From: CAZRWD01 sp964603785 | GTDB lineage: Bacteria > Fermentibacterota > Fermentibacteria > Fermentibacterales > Fermentibacteraceae | Direction: 5' to 3' | Length of the DNA stretch: 64,000 nt | NCBI GenBank assembly: GCA_964603785.1 | Contig: CAZRWD010000004.1 | Location: forward strand, 131,368 to 195,367 | Part shown: one piece after another, positions 52,743-61,425 of the stretch | How the letters are laid out: the number at the start of each line of letters is the position of its first letter | Numbering within the stretch: the first letter of the stretch is position 1 | The notes under the pieces: model-generated | Told to the model about the DNA's origin: nothing | What the model saw: the letters and a program-made list of their open reading frames with translations, nothing else | Databases searched by the model: none | Translations under genes and position numbers: made by a program

Positions 52743-55184
52743 CTACTGCGCGGTGACCTCAGCCAGCCTCTCCACCGTACCCTCCTCCACCCGCCCGCAG
52801 GTGTCCGGCACGGCGTGACGCGGTGAGAAGAGGCTGTCGTAGACCCGCTCCCAGTCATACAGCTCGAGGACACGGGCGCGCGACGCCCGTCGCATCTCCA
52901 GGTATGCCTGCGGATCGTCCCTCATCATGACGAGCATCCGCCTGGCGAGCAGCACCCAGCTGTCCGGGTCGCCCACCCTGGCCACGAAGCCCGTGATGCC
53001 GTCCGCGATTATCTCGCGGGGTCCGCCGATCGAGGAGACTATTGCGGGGAGTCCGCAGGCCTGGGCCTCGAGGACGGACATCCCGAAGGTGTCGGTGTCG
53101 CTGGGGAAGAGGAAGAGATCCGAGGCCGAGTACAGGGCCGGGAGGTCGCCGTGCGGAATCCTTCCCGCGAAGCGCAGTCCAGGGACATCCCGCGATCTGC
53201 GTCTCAGCTCTTCGAGATAGGGGCCGTCTCCTGCGAGGACGAAGGCGGCTCCCGGGAATTCCGCCAGGAGCGACCGGAAGGTCGTGATTGCCAGGTCGAG
53301 GTTCTTCTCCCGCGATATCCTCCCGGTGTAGACCAGCACCGGACCCGCATGGCCGCCGTGAATGGCCGCCGTCCTGCCGGGATCGTCCGCGGGGGCGAAC
53401 TGCGCCGTGTCGATACCCCTGTCGAACTTCACCATCCGCCGGGTGTCGTAGCCCCTGGAGGCGAGTATCGAGATGTACTCCCCCGTGGGGACCCTGATCT
53501 CGTCGAAGCAGCTGTAGAACCATCTGATGTAGCCCTCGATGATGTCGCTCACCGATTCGTCGGAGACGATCCTGGTGGCCTGGGCTGCGTAGTCTGTGTG
53601 GAAGAAGCCCGTGGCCTTCAGGCTCATGAGCTTCGCCACCAGGAGGCCCGCCAGGCCCACCGGACCGGGTGTGGAGATGAAGATCTCGTCCGGCTCGTAC
53701 TGCGCGACCAGGTCGAGCGTCTTGAGCACCGACGGCACCTTCAGAAGGTACTTCTCGTACCCCGGCAGGCTGAACGACTCGATGAACGGCAGGCTCACCA
53801 CGTTGCGGGCATCCACCTGCGCCCTCTCCTCCTCCGTGAGGGCCGTGACCAGCCTGACTCCGGGATTCCTCGTCGCGGCCATGCGGGATACCTTGTCCAG
53901 GGTCACGGATACGCCGTTGAGATCGGTGAACGTGTCGGTGAACCACATGACCCTGCGCTCCGACCCCGTCATGGTCATCGGGGCGTACTCCCTGCGCAGC
54001 CCGTCCAGGAGGCTCTTGTTGGCGAACATGTCCTTCACGGCGGTGAAGAAGGGCACTGAAAGGAAGATGCCGGGCACGGAGGCGGAGGAGTTCGTTACGA
54101 AGCCCACCAGGTCTCCGTCGATCACATCCCTCTTTATCGACCTGACGAGCGACTGCATGAACTCGTCCGCGAGATCCGCTATCCTGGCGTAGAGGATTTC
54201 CAGCCTCAGGTCCATGGGGCCGTCCCGGTGCCTCCTGATGTCCTCCATCAGATTGCTGACCAGCCTGTACAGGTTCGCCCTCGATCCACCCGTCGAGGCG
54301 AGCCGCCTCAGGAAGAGCTTCTCCTTCAGCCTGAAGTCCCGCTTCTCGAAGATCAGCTCGGTGAGCGCCGACACCAGGCTCCTCGAGGACCCGCTGCTCT
54401 TCTGCCGGGAGAACTCCCAGGCGATCTTGTAGACGGTGAAGACGAGCGACTGGTAGTTGTTGCTCCGCCCCTCCGGTGTCGTTTCCCTGGCCCTGATCGC
54501 CTCCAGGAACTCCCGCGGGCTCCCGGCCTCGGCCACCGTGCAGGTCTGACCGACGAACAGGCCTGCGTGATCGTCGGAACCCGCCGTCAGCCCCTTCCTC
54601 CAGGGATCCTGCGACAGCGGGGCCACACCGTGCCTTCGCCGCAGGGAAAGCAGCCGCTCCTCGTCGAGCGCGGCCAGCACCTGCATCCATGTCCTGTTGT
54701 TCGCCCTGTTCCTGCCGCCGTTCAGACCCTCGAAGACGTCGAACAGGAGCAGGAGCTTCTCCAGGTGGTCCATGCCGAGCATGCCGTTGACCTGATACGT
54801 TGCGTGGGCGACGGAGTGGGGGAGGTTCCTCTCGTTCAGGTAGGCCCTCGTCTGGTAGATGTCGGAGCGGATGCGCTGGATCTCCTCGAACTCGTCATGG
54901 TCCAGACCGTAGACGAGGAGGTGGACCTTGCACCCGTCCTCGGGGAAGTAGGTGGTGAACTCCACCCCGGTGAAGGTCTCGTCGGGGTACTTCCCGCAGA
55001 GGAGCAGCGATCCCTCTATCCTGTTGTGATCGGTGATGGTGACGAAGTCCATCCCCCTCTCCCGGGCCATCTGGTAGATGGACTCCGGGTCGGTGTAGGA
55101 CTCCTTCGCCCCCAGCCTCTGCAGGAACCACTCGGAGGGGTGCTCCGAATACCTGGAATGCACGTGAAGATCGGCTCTGGCCAT
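52743..55184 (-). CDS. PHP-domain / family 4 glycosyltransferase fusion
   Basis: An 813-residue protein starting at ATG 55184. Residues 1-230 are a PHP metal-dependent phosphoesterase (ADLHVHSRYSEHP, VTITDHNRIEG, TAGSDDHAG). Residues 230-395 are a helical linker. Residues 400-790 are a GT4 glycosyltransferase (MWFTDTFTDLNGVSVTLD, VYTGRISREKNLDLAI, DTFGMSVLEAQACGLPAIV). Comparable fusions occur in other bacteria; the GT4 half resembles those that glycosylate diacylglycerol or lipid carriers. The PHP part may remove a phosphate from the acceptor or product, which is inference. Confidence 0.86.
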   Translation of the reverse strand: MARADLHVHSRYSEHPSEWFLQRLGAKESYTDPESIYQMARERGMDFVTITDHNRIEGSLLLCGKYPDETFTGVEFTTYFPEDGCKVHLLVYGLDHDEFEEIQRIRSDIYQTRAYLNERNLPHSVAHATYQVNGMLGMDHLEKLLLLFDVFEGLNGGRNRANNRTWMQVLAALDEERLLSLRRRHGVAPLSQDPWRKGLTAGSDDHAGLFVGQTCTVAEAGSPREFLEAIRARETTPEGRSNNYQSLVFTVYKIAWEFSRQKSSGSSRSLVSALTELIFEKRDFRLKEKLFLRRLASTGGSRANLYRLVSNLMEDIRRHRDGPMDLRLEILYARIADLADEFMQSLVRSIKRDVIDGDLVGFVTNSSASVPGIFLSVPFFTAVKDMFANKSLLDGLRREYAPMTMTGSERRVMWFTDTFTDLNGVSVTLDKVSRMAATRNPGVRLVTALTEEERAQVDARNVVSLPFIESFSLPGYEKYLLKVPSVLKTLDLVAQYEPDEIFISTPGPVGLAGLLVAKLMSLKATGFFHTDYAAQATRIVSDESVSDIIEGYIRWFYSCFDEIRVPTGEYISILASRGYDTRRMVKFDRGIDTAQFAPADDPGRTAAIHGGHAGPVLVYTGRISREKNLDLAITTFRSLLAEFPGAAFVLAGDGPYLEELRRRSRDVPGLRFAGRIPHGDLPALYSASDLFLFPSDTDTFGMSVLEAQACGLPAIVSSIGGPREIIADGITGFVARVGDPDSWVLLARRMLVMMRDDPQAYLEMRRASRARVLELYDWERVYDSLFSPRHAVPDTCGRVEEGTVERLAEVTAQ

Positions 55185-55239
55185 CCTTCTCCGCCCTTCC
55201 TCCACGCCATGGACGACTGCGGCGCGCACGGTTCGGCCC

Positions 55240-55263
55240 GTCCGGCGGGATCCCCCGCCGGAC
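55240..55263. terminator. GC-rich hairpin between two glycosyltransferase genes
   Basis: GTCCGGCGGG and CCCGCCGGAC form a perfect ten-base-pair stem with loop ATCC, in the 161-base gap after the family 2 glycosyltransferase. No T run follows. The rest of the gap shows nothing I can name. Confidence 0.45.
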
Positions 55264-55345
55264 CGCCGCCCCGACCGGTATCAGAGCATCGATGTGTTAA
55301 GACTCGTGGAAGATGGCGCTCTCGGGCGAAGAATCGACGAAGGGG

Positions 55346-56110
55346 TCAGACCTCGGGGGGGTGTTCTGTGGTGGAGGAGCCGGCAGGGTCCTCTCGATGC
55401 ATTCCGTACCACTCGCGCTCGAAGCCGGGGATCGTCATCCGCCTCCCGGAAAGCTGCCAGCGCAGGAGCTGCGGGATGAGCGGGAAGTAGTGCCAGTCCC
55501 CGTACATGTCGAACTTGCGCAGGTCCGCGATCGCCCTCGCCCGCGTCAGGCGCACGAGTCTCCGTCCCGTCCGCCTGCCGTGGCGCTTGAGCCGCAGCAG
55601 GAAGTCGACGTCCTCCGCGTACCTGCATGCCTCGTCGTAGCCCCCGATCGCCACGAAATCGCTCCTGGCGCAGAATGTGGGACCGGTGTCCATGGTCAGG
55701 GCCAGGATCATGGGGTAGAGCACCGCATAGGTGGCTGCGAGACCGAGGCTCATCCTCGGCAGCACCACTCCCGTCGCGCCCCCCACGAACCTGTTCGAGC
55801 GCATGGCGTCTCGGACCGCCCCGAACGTGCCGGGATGGATCCTGATGTCCGCGTCGACGAATACGAGGACCTCCCCGGAAGCCGCCGCCGCGCCGGCGTT
55901 GCGCACCGCGGCGATGCACCGGACCGGCGTGGCCGCGAGGATGCAGCCCCTTCCGGCTGCCAGCGCCGCCGTCCCGTCATCCGAGCAGTTGTCGGAGACT
56001 ATCACCTCCACCGTGCCGTCGTACACGCCCCTGGCGGCGTCGACCGTGTCCAGGAGCCTCGGCAGGCGCCGCTCCTCGTTCCGCGCAGGGATCACGACGG
56101 ATATCCTCAT
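55346..56110 (-). CDS. Glycosyltransferase, family 2
   Basis: A 254-residue GT-A enzyme. It opens MRISVVIPARNEERRL, has the nucleotide-binding VIVSDNCSDDGT, the metal-binding FVDADIRI and the acceptor-side GGYDEACRYAEDVDF. One hydrophobic stretch (LAATYAVLYPMILAL) may associate with the membrane. It follows the xylose-isomerase-like gene by 39 bases, and its ATG is twelve bases from GGAGG. Probably a surface glycan enzyme. Confidence 0.88.
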   Translation of the reverse strand: MRISVVIPARNEERRLPRLLDTVDAARGVYDGTVEVIVSDNCSDDGTAALAAGRGCILAATPVRCIAAVRNAGAAAASGEVLVFVDADIRIHPGTFGAVRDAMRSNRFVGGATGVVLPRMSLGLAATYAVLYPMILALTMDTGPTFCARSDFVAIGGYDEACRYAEDVDFLLRLKRHGRRTGRRLVRLTRARAIADLRKFDMYGDWHYFPLIPQLLRWQLSGRRMTIPGFEREWYGMHREDPAGSSTTEHPPEV

Positions 56111-56149
56111 GGTCGGATAGGTCCTCCGGGCATCGGTCGAGGCGTAGCG

Positions 56150-57301
56150 TCACGCATCGCCGGAGCCCTGACGGAACAGCTCCTTGGAGAGGCGATGGGC
56201 TTCCGACATCGCGTCCCGGACCATGTCCTCGATGTCCATGGTCCTACGGGCGGAGGCGACGCGGAGCAACCGGTCGCGCGAAAGCGCGCCGGACTCGGCC
56301 ACCCTCATGACCGCCTCCCAGCTGCAGATGGAGCGGATGATGCGCCCTACCGCCCCGCGCACGTCGTCATAGGGCCGCGGCTGGATGTCGTGCTCCACCC
56401 AGCCGTCGTAGCCCGAGTCCGAGAGGAGCTGCGCCACCGCCAGGGTGGCCGCGTCGGGGCCCACTCCGTAGTCGATGTCGTACTTCCCCGCTCCGCCCAG
56501 CCTCGCCCCGTCCGCCCCCTGGCTGTTGGCGTGGACATGCACGACCGCACCATCGAGCAGCGCGGCCGCATAGTCCTGGACCAGCTCCATCCCCGACATC
56601 TGGGTGTGGCCGAACTCGTTCACCAGGCCGAAGGCGGAGACGTCGAGCCCCGATGCCCTCAGCCTGCCCCTCAGCGCGAGCACCTCCGCCGAGCCCTGGT
56701 AGAGAAGGGCGGGATGCCCCTCGCTGGGCTTGGGCTCCACCCCCATCCTCACCCCGGCCCCGCCGGCGAGGGACCGGGCCAGGAGGTCGGCTATCGCATC
56801 GTCGGCCCATCTCAGCATGTCCGATACTATCACCGTGGGGATCTCGTATCCGAGCGATCCGACCCAGATGTCGAAGACCGCCGGCCGCTCCGGATGGTGC
56901 GCGGGAGCCAGGGGGCCCTGGAGCAGGTCCAGCGCCCTGCGGAAGAAGTCCAGTGCCGAGGCCCTCTCGAGGGGATCGGGGGAGCCCAGCGAGCCGTATG
57001 CGAAGCGCCCGTGGGCCCCGGGGGAGAGCATCGACAGGAAAAGGCCGTTCTCGCGCAGGGAAAGGGCGAGGTCCGCCGCCGAATCCTCGTCGACCTCTCC
57101 GTCGTAGTGCATCGCAACCCCCAGGATCGTGCCCTCCGGTGCGGAGGGTGCGACATGGCGGGCGACGAACTCCGCGAAGCCGGTCGGAGACATGCCTCCG
57201 AGCTCCGGTCTGACATCCGGCGGGACATACCCTCCCCTGCCCGGATGCAGCGACCACCTGCAGACCGACTGGAAACGCCGGGGACGGCTGCCGGTGGTCA
57301 C
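56150..57301 (-). CDS. Xylose-isomerase-like TIM-barrel protein
   Basis: A 383-residue protein starting at GTG 57301, overlapping the upstream stop (GTGA). The second half follows the bacterial xylose isomerase pattern: EPKPSEGHP, a spacer, GLVNEFGHTQMSGMELVQ, LLDGAVVHVHANSQG and KYDIDYGVGPD then GYDGWVEHDIQPRPYDD. The metal-binding Glu, His and Asp positions appear kept. The first half is divergent, so it may isomerise or epimerise another sugar. Its neighbours are glycosyltransferase genes. Confidence 0.78.
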   Translation of the reverse strand: MTTGSRPRRFQSVCRWSLHPGRGGYVPPDVRPELGGMSPTGFAEFVARHVAPSAPEGTILGVAMHYDGEVDEDSAADLALSLRENGLFLSMLSPGAHGRFAYGSLGSPDPLERASALDFFRRALDLLQGPLAPAHHPERPAVFDIWVGSLGYEIPTVIVSDMLRWADDAIADLLARSLAGGAGVRMGVEPKPSEGHPALLYQGSAEVLALRGRLRASGLDVSAFGLVNEFGHTQMSGMELVQDYAAALLDGAVVHVHANSQGADGARLGGAGKYDIDYGVGPDAATLAVAQLLSDSGYDGWVEHDIQPRPYDDVRGAVGRIIRSICSWEAVMRVAESGALSRDRLLRVASARRTMDIEDMVRDAMSEAHRLSKELFRQGSGDA

Positions 57302-57843
57302 TCCGCCTGGTACCTCACGGCGAGCGACTCGAACTCATCGCGGTACAGCAGGAACTCGAAGTCGAGCAGGGACTCGTCCCAGCCCTCGCCGGGGGCGGCG
57401 TCGGGTCCGGGCGCGGGGAGCCAGCGAACCGTCCCGTCAGGGTCCACCCCCCTGGCCATGAACACGAACTCCTCGCCCGCCGCGAACATGCCGTTCGTCT
57501 GCTCCCTGCCGTCCCTGATCCCGACGCGGAAGGTGGTGAAGACGTGTCCGTCCTCCTCGAGCACGCCGAGGGCGTCGAAGAGGTACCCGGTCAGGGGCGC
57601 CTCGATCGCGTGGACCTCGCAGACGGAGATCCCCGAGACCCCGTGAGCCTCCAGGGCGGCCACCGCGAACGATATGGCACGGGCGGCATCGATCCGCTCC
57701 GTCCCTTCCAGGATCGGGGCGCTGGTGACGAGGCTGCGAAGCGGCGAGGCCCGGTGCACGGAGCCGCCGGGGAGGTCTCCTGCTTGTGCTGCCGTGACCG
57801 CAGCGAGAAACGCCGCTGCGAGGAGTGCCGCTTTCATGATCAT
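57298..57843 (-). CDS. Secreted hypothetical protein
   Basis: A 181-residue precursor with a signal peptide (MKAALLAAAFLAAVTAAQAG). The mature part is an acidic alpha/beta protein (ARAISFAVAALEAHGVSGIS, HVFTTFRVGIRDGREQTNG, YRDEFESLAVRYQAE). No family is recognised. The ATG overlaps the stop of the protease gene (ATGA) and the stop overlaps the next gene (GTGA), so it is translated with them. Confidence 0.65.
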   Translation of the reverse strand: MIMKAALLAAAFLAAVTAAQAGDLPGGSVHRASPLRSLVTSAPILEGTERIDAARAISFAVAALEAHGVSGISVCEVHAIEAPLTGYLFDALGVLEEDGHVFTTFRVGIRDGREQTNGMFAAGEEFVFMARGVDPDGTVRWLPAPGPDAAPGEGWDESLLDFEFLLYRDEFESLAVRYQAE

Positions 57844-59294
57844 CCCTCCACGTGCCGGTCGACCGGTATGCCGTACTGCTCGAGTATCGTGCCGCCCGTC
57901 CGAGCGGCCTCCTCCCTGTCGATCACGATCAGGTCTCCGAGGTTCGTGCGAAGCTCCAGGAAGTCCCCGGTCGACGAGTCCACTAGCCTGACCAGGTGGG
58001 CGAAGTCCGAGACCTTCTGTCCGTCGACCTCCTCCACGATCACGTTGTACTGGTCCTGGTAGCCCGAGTTGACGTCCGCCGGGAGGGTGTAGGCGAGTAT
58101 TGCCAGCCCCGTCCGGTCGCCGCTGCGGAGGTTCCCGTACATGTAGGGGTCGAGCAGATAGGTCGGGGCGGCGTTGAACCAGTCGCTCCCCCAGGTCTCC
58201 AGGTAGTTCTCCGTGAGCGGCATGAACACGAGCCCGCCGTAGACGAGGTACTCCAGGTCCCTGTCATAGATCTTGTTCGGGATCAGGCAGATGTCGTCGA
58301 AGGTCATGTCGAGGGTCATCTCGACCGTCGCGGGGGAGCCGTCCCGGACGATCTCGAGGGGCACGGACTCCCCGATCTGCCTCCTGGAGAACAGGTGGTC
58401 CAGGGAGGTCCTGACCCCGGGCTGGAGCTCGATCGTCCCGTCCCCGGCGACCTCGTAACCGTCGATGCCGAGGATCACGTCCCCCTCGGACAGCGTCCGG
58501 GAGGCGGGGGAGTCCCAGGCGAGCCCCGTGACGAGCACCCCCGTCTGCTCCTCCTCCAGACCGAACCTCTCGGTGATCGCCTGGTTGGTGATCTGCTGGA
58601 ACTCGAACCCCGCAGAGGGGAAGCCTTCGTACGCGCCGTCTTCTATGTCCTCGAGGAAGTGCCGGATCACTGGCACCGGGATGATGTATCCCATGTTCTC
58701 CGCCTGGGTGTTCGTCTGCATGGCCACCCCGATGATCCGGTCGTCGGCTATGGCCGGTCCGCCGCTGTTGCCCGGGTTGATCGCCGCGTCGATCTGGACG
58801 GCCAGGAGAGGCAGGCCGCTGTGGATGTAGTGCCAGGTCTCGATGCGCGAGACCACGCCCTGGGTGGTGCTCAGGGCGTCACCCCCCTCGGGGTAGCCGA
58901 AGACGGTGACCTGGTCCCTGGCGCTGGGGAGGTCCCCCAGCTCGAGCGGCGTGATGCCCTCGAAGAAGGCGGGGTTGTCGACGGTGATGAGAGCCAGGTC
59001 GGCCTCGTGGGAGACCGCGACCACGCGGGCACCGTACCGCTTCGGGTCCCCCTCCCTGCGCACCTGCAGGAATGTCACGTCGCTGACGACATGGGCGTTG
59101 GTGAGGATGAGGTCGCCCGCGATGATGCAGCCCGATCCCGACACCTCGTACGGGGCCGTGTCCAGCCAGGGGCAGTAGTAGTAGGGCTCCACCACGGTGG
59201 AGTAGATCTTCACGACGGCCCTGTCCACGTCCACGGCCCCGGCGCATCCCTGGACAAGGACGAAGAAGGGCAGCAGCGACATACGGATCTTCAT
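57840..59294 (-). CDS. Deg/HtrA-type serine protease lipoprotein with PDZ
   Basis: A 484-residue precursor starting at ATG 59294, six bases after GGAGG; the lipobox is LVQGC (Cys17). The trypsin fold has the triad His68 (TNAHVV), Asp99 (HEADLALI) and Ser177 (NPGNSGGP). A PDZ domain follows (GVLVTGLAWDSPASRTLSEGD), then a second beta-rich region of about 200 residues. The overall plan resembles plant Deg9-type proteases more than DegP. It likely degrades or chaperones periplasmic or outer-membrane proteins. Confidence 0.88.
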   Translation of the reverse strand: MKIRMSLLPFFVLVQGCAGAVDVDRAVVKIYSTVVEPYYYCPWLDTAPYEVSGSGCIIAGDLILTNAHVVSDVTFLQVRREGDPKRYGARVVAVSHEADLALITVDNPAFFEGITPLELGDLPSARDQVTVFGYPEGGDALSTTQGVVSRIETWHYIHSGLPLLAVQIDAAINPGNSGGPAIADDRIIGVAMQTNTQAENMGYIIPVPVIRHFLEDIEDGAYEGFPSAGFEFQQITNQAITERFGLEEEQTGVLVTGLAWDSPASRTLSEGDVILGIDGYEVAGDGTIELQPGVRTSLDHLFSRRQIGESVPLEIVRDGSPATVEMTLDMTFDDICLIPNKIYDRDLEYLVYGGLVFMPLTENYLETWGSDWFNAAPTYLLDPYMYGNLRSGDRTGLAILAYTLPADVNSGYQDQYNVIVEEVDGQKVSDFAHLVRLVDSSTGDFLELRTNLGDLIVIDREEAARTGGTILEQYGIPVDRHVEG

Positions 59295-59434
59295 CGACAT
59301 CCTCCGGTCGTGTTCACCCATGGTGCCGGCCGGGGCCGGCGTGTCCCGCATCCATCTTCAATGATGCCCCCGGCCGCCCGGCCGTGCAAGCCGCCCGTCC
59401 CGGGCGGGCTGTGGGGGACGCCGCCTCCATTGCC

Positions 59435-59440
59435 TATAAT
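59435..59440 (+). promoter_or_regulatory. Perfect -10 box upstream of the unknown gene at 59462
   Basis: TATAAT, the only perfect -10 hexamer I noticed in an intergenic region here, 21 bases before the ATG. A matching -35 at 17 bases (TGGGGG) is poor. The leader would be about 15 bases, containing AAAGGAGG. Confidence 0.55.
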
Positions 59441-59461
59441 CGCGCGAGCAAAGGAGGAGCC

Positions 59462-60292
59462 ATGCCGGATGTCAGACTGGTCCTGTCCATCCCGCAGGGT
59501 GCGATAACGGCGACATCGCTCGGGATAGAGGGCTTCGCCCGTCATCGCAGCCCCGGTTCGGGAAAGCACTTCAAGGGTCGCAACCTTCTCGTGGATCTCG
59601 GCCTGGAGAACGGCCGCCCGGCCTTCGATTACCTCGAGGAGGGCGGCTGGCGCGACGCGCGCGGCGACACCCTCAGGGCCCTGGAGGCCGCCGCAGGCGG
59701 GAAGCGCACGAAGACCGCGCTCTCGAACAACGCCTTCTCCTGCACTCCGGTCACCGCCTACCGCAGCGTCTTCCTGGTCAAGACGGGCGGCGAGGTCATG
59801 GAGATGGCCGGGGCGAGGAAGCTCCACGAGTTCAAGTCGCACGTCTGCCACGAGGAGATGTCGCCATCCGAGGTGGCCGCGGCCGCCGGCAGCCCCGACA
59901 ACCTTCAGAGGAGGCCGCACCTGTACATGGTGATGTGCCCCATCCAGCTCCTACTGCTCTCCAACCTCACCCCCGTGGAGTATGCCTGGTACGCCACGCA
60001 CAGGCCGGGCAAGGTGTTCCGGCAGGTCGTGTTCACCGAGATCGAGACCGACCAGCTCCAACTGGCCGCGGAGAGCCGCTACAGGGATGCGCGCCTCGAG
60101 CTGGAGGCGTCGCCCGACAAGAAGACGAAGACCATAGTCGGAGACGACTGCATCAACGAGATCCCGTTCCACGCCTGGCTCGGCTACGACCGGAGGGAGG
60201 ACGGCGGCATCTACTCCGCGGACAGGGACCACACCGACCTGTGGCCCTTCCCGGCGGAGATCCCCGGTCTCTGGGAGCACGCCATAGGCTGA
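59462..60292 (+). CDS. Unrecognised 276-residue cytoplasmic protein
   Basis: Starts at ATG 59462 after AAAGGAGGAGCC, the best ribosome site in the window, behind a perfect TATAAT. It lacks signal and membrane segments. Basic clusters (SPGSGKHFKGRN, GGKRTKTALSNN, SPDKKTKTIVGDD) alternate with a Cys/His stretch (HEFKSHVCHEEM) and a hydrophobic core (LYMVMCPIQLLLLSNL). Composition and codon use resemble its neighbours, so it is a genuine gene. I do not recognise a family; the basic, soluble character would fit nucleic-acid binding, but this is a guess. It stands alone, flanked by minus-strand genes. Confidence 0.7.
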   Translation: MPDVRLVLSIPQGAITATSLGIEGFARHRSPGSGKHFKGRNLLVDLGLENGRPAFDYLEEGGWRDARGDTLRALEAAAGGKRTKTALSNNAFSCTPVTAYRSVFLVKTGGEVMEMAGARKLHEFKSHVCHEEMSPSEVAAAAGSPDNLQRRPHLYMVMCPIQLLLLSNLTPVEYAWYATHRPGKVFRQVVFTEIETDQLQLAAESRYRDARLELEASPDKKTKTIVGDDCINEIPFHAWLGYDRREDGGIYSADRDHTDLWPFPAEIPGLWEHAIG

Positions 60293-60313
60293 CGGACGAT
60301 CCTAGGATCCGCC

Positions 60314-60339
60314 GGAGGCGGGGGCTCGCCCCCGCCTCC
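60314..60339. terminator. Strong hairpin between convergent genes
   Basis: GGAGGCGGGGG and CCCCCGCCTCC form a perfect 11-base-pair stem with loop CTCG, between the convergent ends of the unknown plus-strand gene and the RCC1-repeat gene. It lacks a T run in both directions. Confidence 0.62.
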
Positions 60340-60398
60340 CTCGTCTCACGGTTCCCGCTCGCAGCACTCTGTTGGTGTCGGTGCATGCCCGGCCGGCC

Positions 60399-61343
60399 CT
60401 ACCTGCAGAGGGCGAACCCCGTCTCCCCTCCGGATCCGATCGAGTAGTAGCGCGCATCGGCCGGCGGAGTGTCCAGGAGGTTCCAGCAGTCTCCTCCCCA
60501 GGCTACGATGGTGCCGTCCGACTTCAGCCCGAAGCTCGTCACATGACCTGCCGCAACCGCCACGAAGCCGCTGTTCGGAGAGGGGATTTCGCACTGGCCG
60601 AAATCATTCCATCCCCAGGCCTCTATCGTGCCGTCCTCCCGCAGCCCGAGGCTGTGGGCGTCGCCGGCCGCGATTGCCGTGAAGCCCTGGTTGGGTCCGG
60701 GCACCTCGCACTGCCCGTACTCGTTCCAGCCCCAGGCGATCATCGAGCCGTCCTCCCTGAGGCCGAGGTTGTGGCTGGCCCCGGCGGCTATCGCGACGAT
60801 GCCGGTGTTCCGGTCGGGCGGGGTGCACTGGCCGAAGGCGTTCTGGCCGCCCCAGCAGACGACGGATCCGTCCTCCCTCAGGGCGACGCTGTGGCTGAAG
60901 CCCGTGGCGATCGAGACGAACCCGGAGTTCGGCGAGGGGACGGGCATGTTGAAGATGTCCTGCTCTCCGCTCGGAAGGGGGTCCGTCAGCCGGCCGAAGT
61001 CTCCCCCCCAGCAGACGACGGAGCCGTCCTCCCTCAGAGCCAGGCTGTGGTTGTAGGCCGCGGCCACTGCGACGAAGCCGGCGTTCGGAGAAGGCACCTC
61101 GCACTGGCCCACGATGTTGCCGCCCCAGGCGACAATGGTCCCGTCCTCCCCGAGGCCCAGGAGGTGGTCGTTTCCCCCGGCGGCCGAGACGAAACCCTCG
61201 TTGTCTCCGGGAATCGTTCCCAGTGCGTGTTCGGCCAGGTCCCCCCAGAGCACCAGGGAGCCGCCCCTTCTGCCGCAGGAGGTCTGCAGCAGGAGCAGCG
61301 CCGGAAGGATCGCCGCGATCACGGGCGAAGGGAATCTGCTCAT
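60399..61343 (-). CDS. Secreted RCC1-repeat protein
   Basis: A 314-residue precursor starting at ATG 61343, six bases after GGGAGG. The signal peptide ends near LLLLQTSC, an imperfect lipobox. About six RCC1-like repeats of 40-50 residues follow, each reading A-W-G-x-N-x-x-G-Q-C, then P-S/G-P-N-x-G-F-x-A-I/V-A-A-G-x-x-H-S-L-G-L-R-E-D-G-T/S, giving a seven-blade-type propeller. In bacteria such proteins are exported and of unknown role. Confidence 0.85.
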   Translation of the reverse strand: MSRFPSPVIAAILPALLLLQTSCGRRGGSLVLWGDLAEHALGTIPGDNEGFVSAAGGNDHLLGLGEDGTIVAWGGNIVGQCEVPSPNAGFVAVAAAYNHSLALREDGSVVCWGGDFGRLTDPLPSGEQDIFNMPVPSPNSGFVSIATGFSHSVALREDGSVVCWGGQNAFGQCTPPDRNTGIVAIAAGASHNLGLREDGSMIAWGWNEYGQCEVPGPNQGFTAIAAGDAHSLGLREDGTIEAWGWNDFGQCEIPSPNSGFVAVAAGHVTSFGLKSDGTIVAWGGDCWNLLDTPPADARYYSIGSGGETGFALCR

Positions 61344-61425
61344 CGGATGCCTCCCTCGTGATGGTCCCTCGTTCGTCCCCCACCCCGGGTCCGCCCGTAT
61401 TCCGGAGGCCGGCGCCCGCCCGGGT

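Noticed and set aside
60399..61343. Regularly spaced repeats that resemble a repeat array
   Set aside because: They are in frame, diverged at third positions and encode RCC1 repeats; there are no CRISPR-like identical repeats or cas genes.
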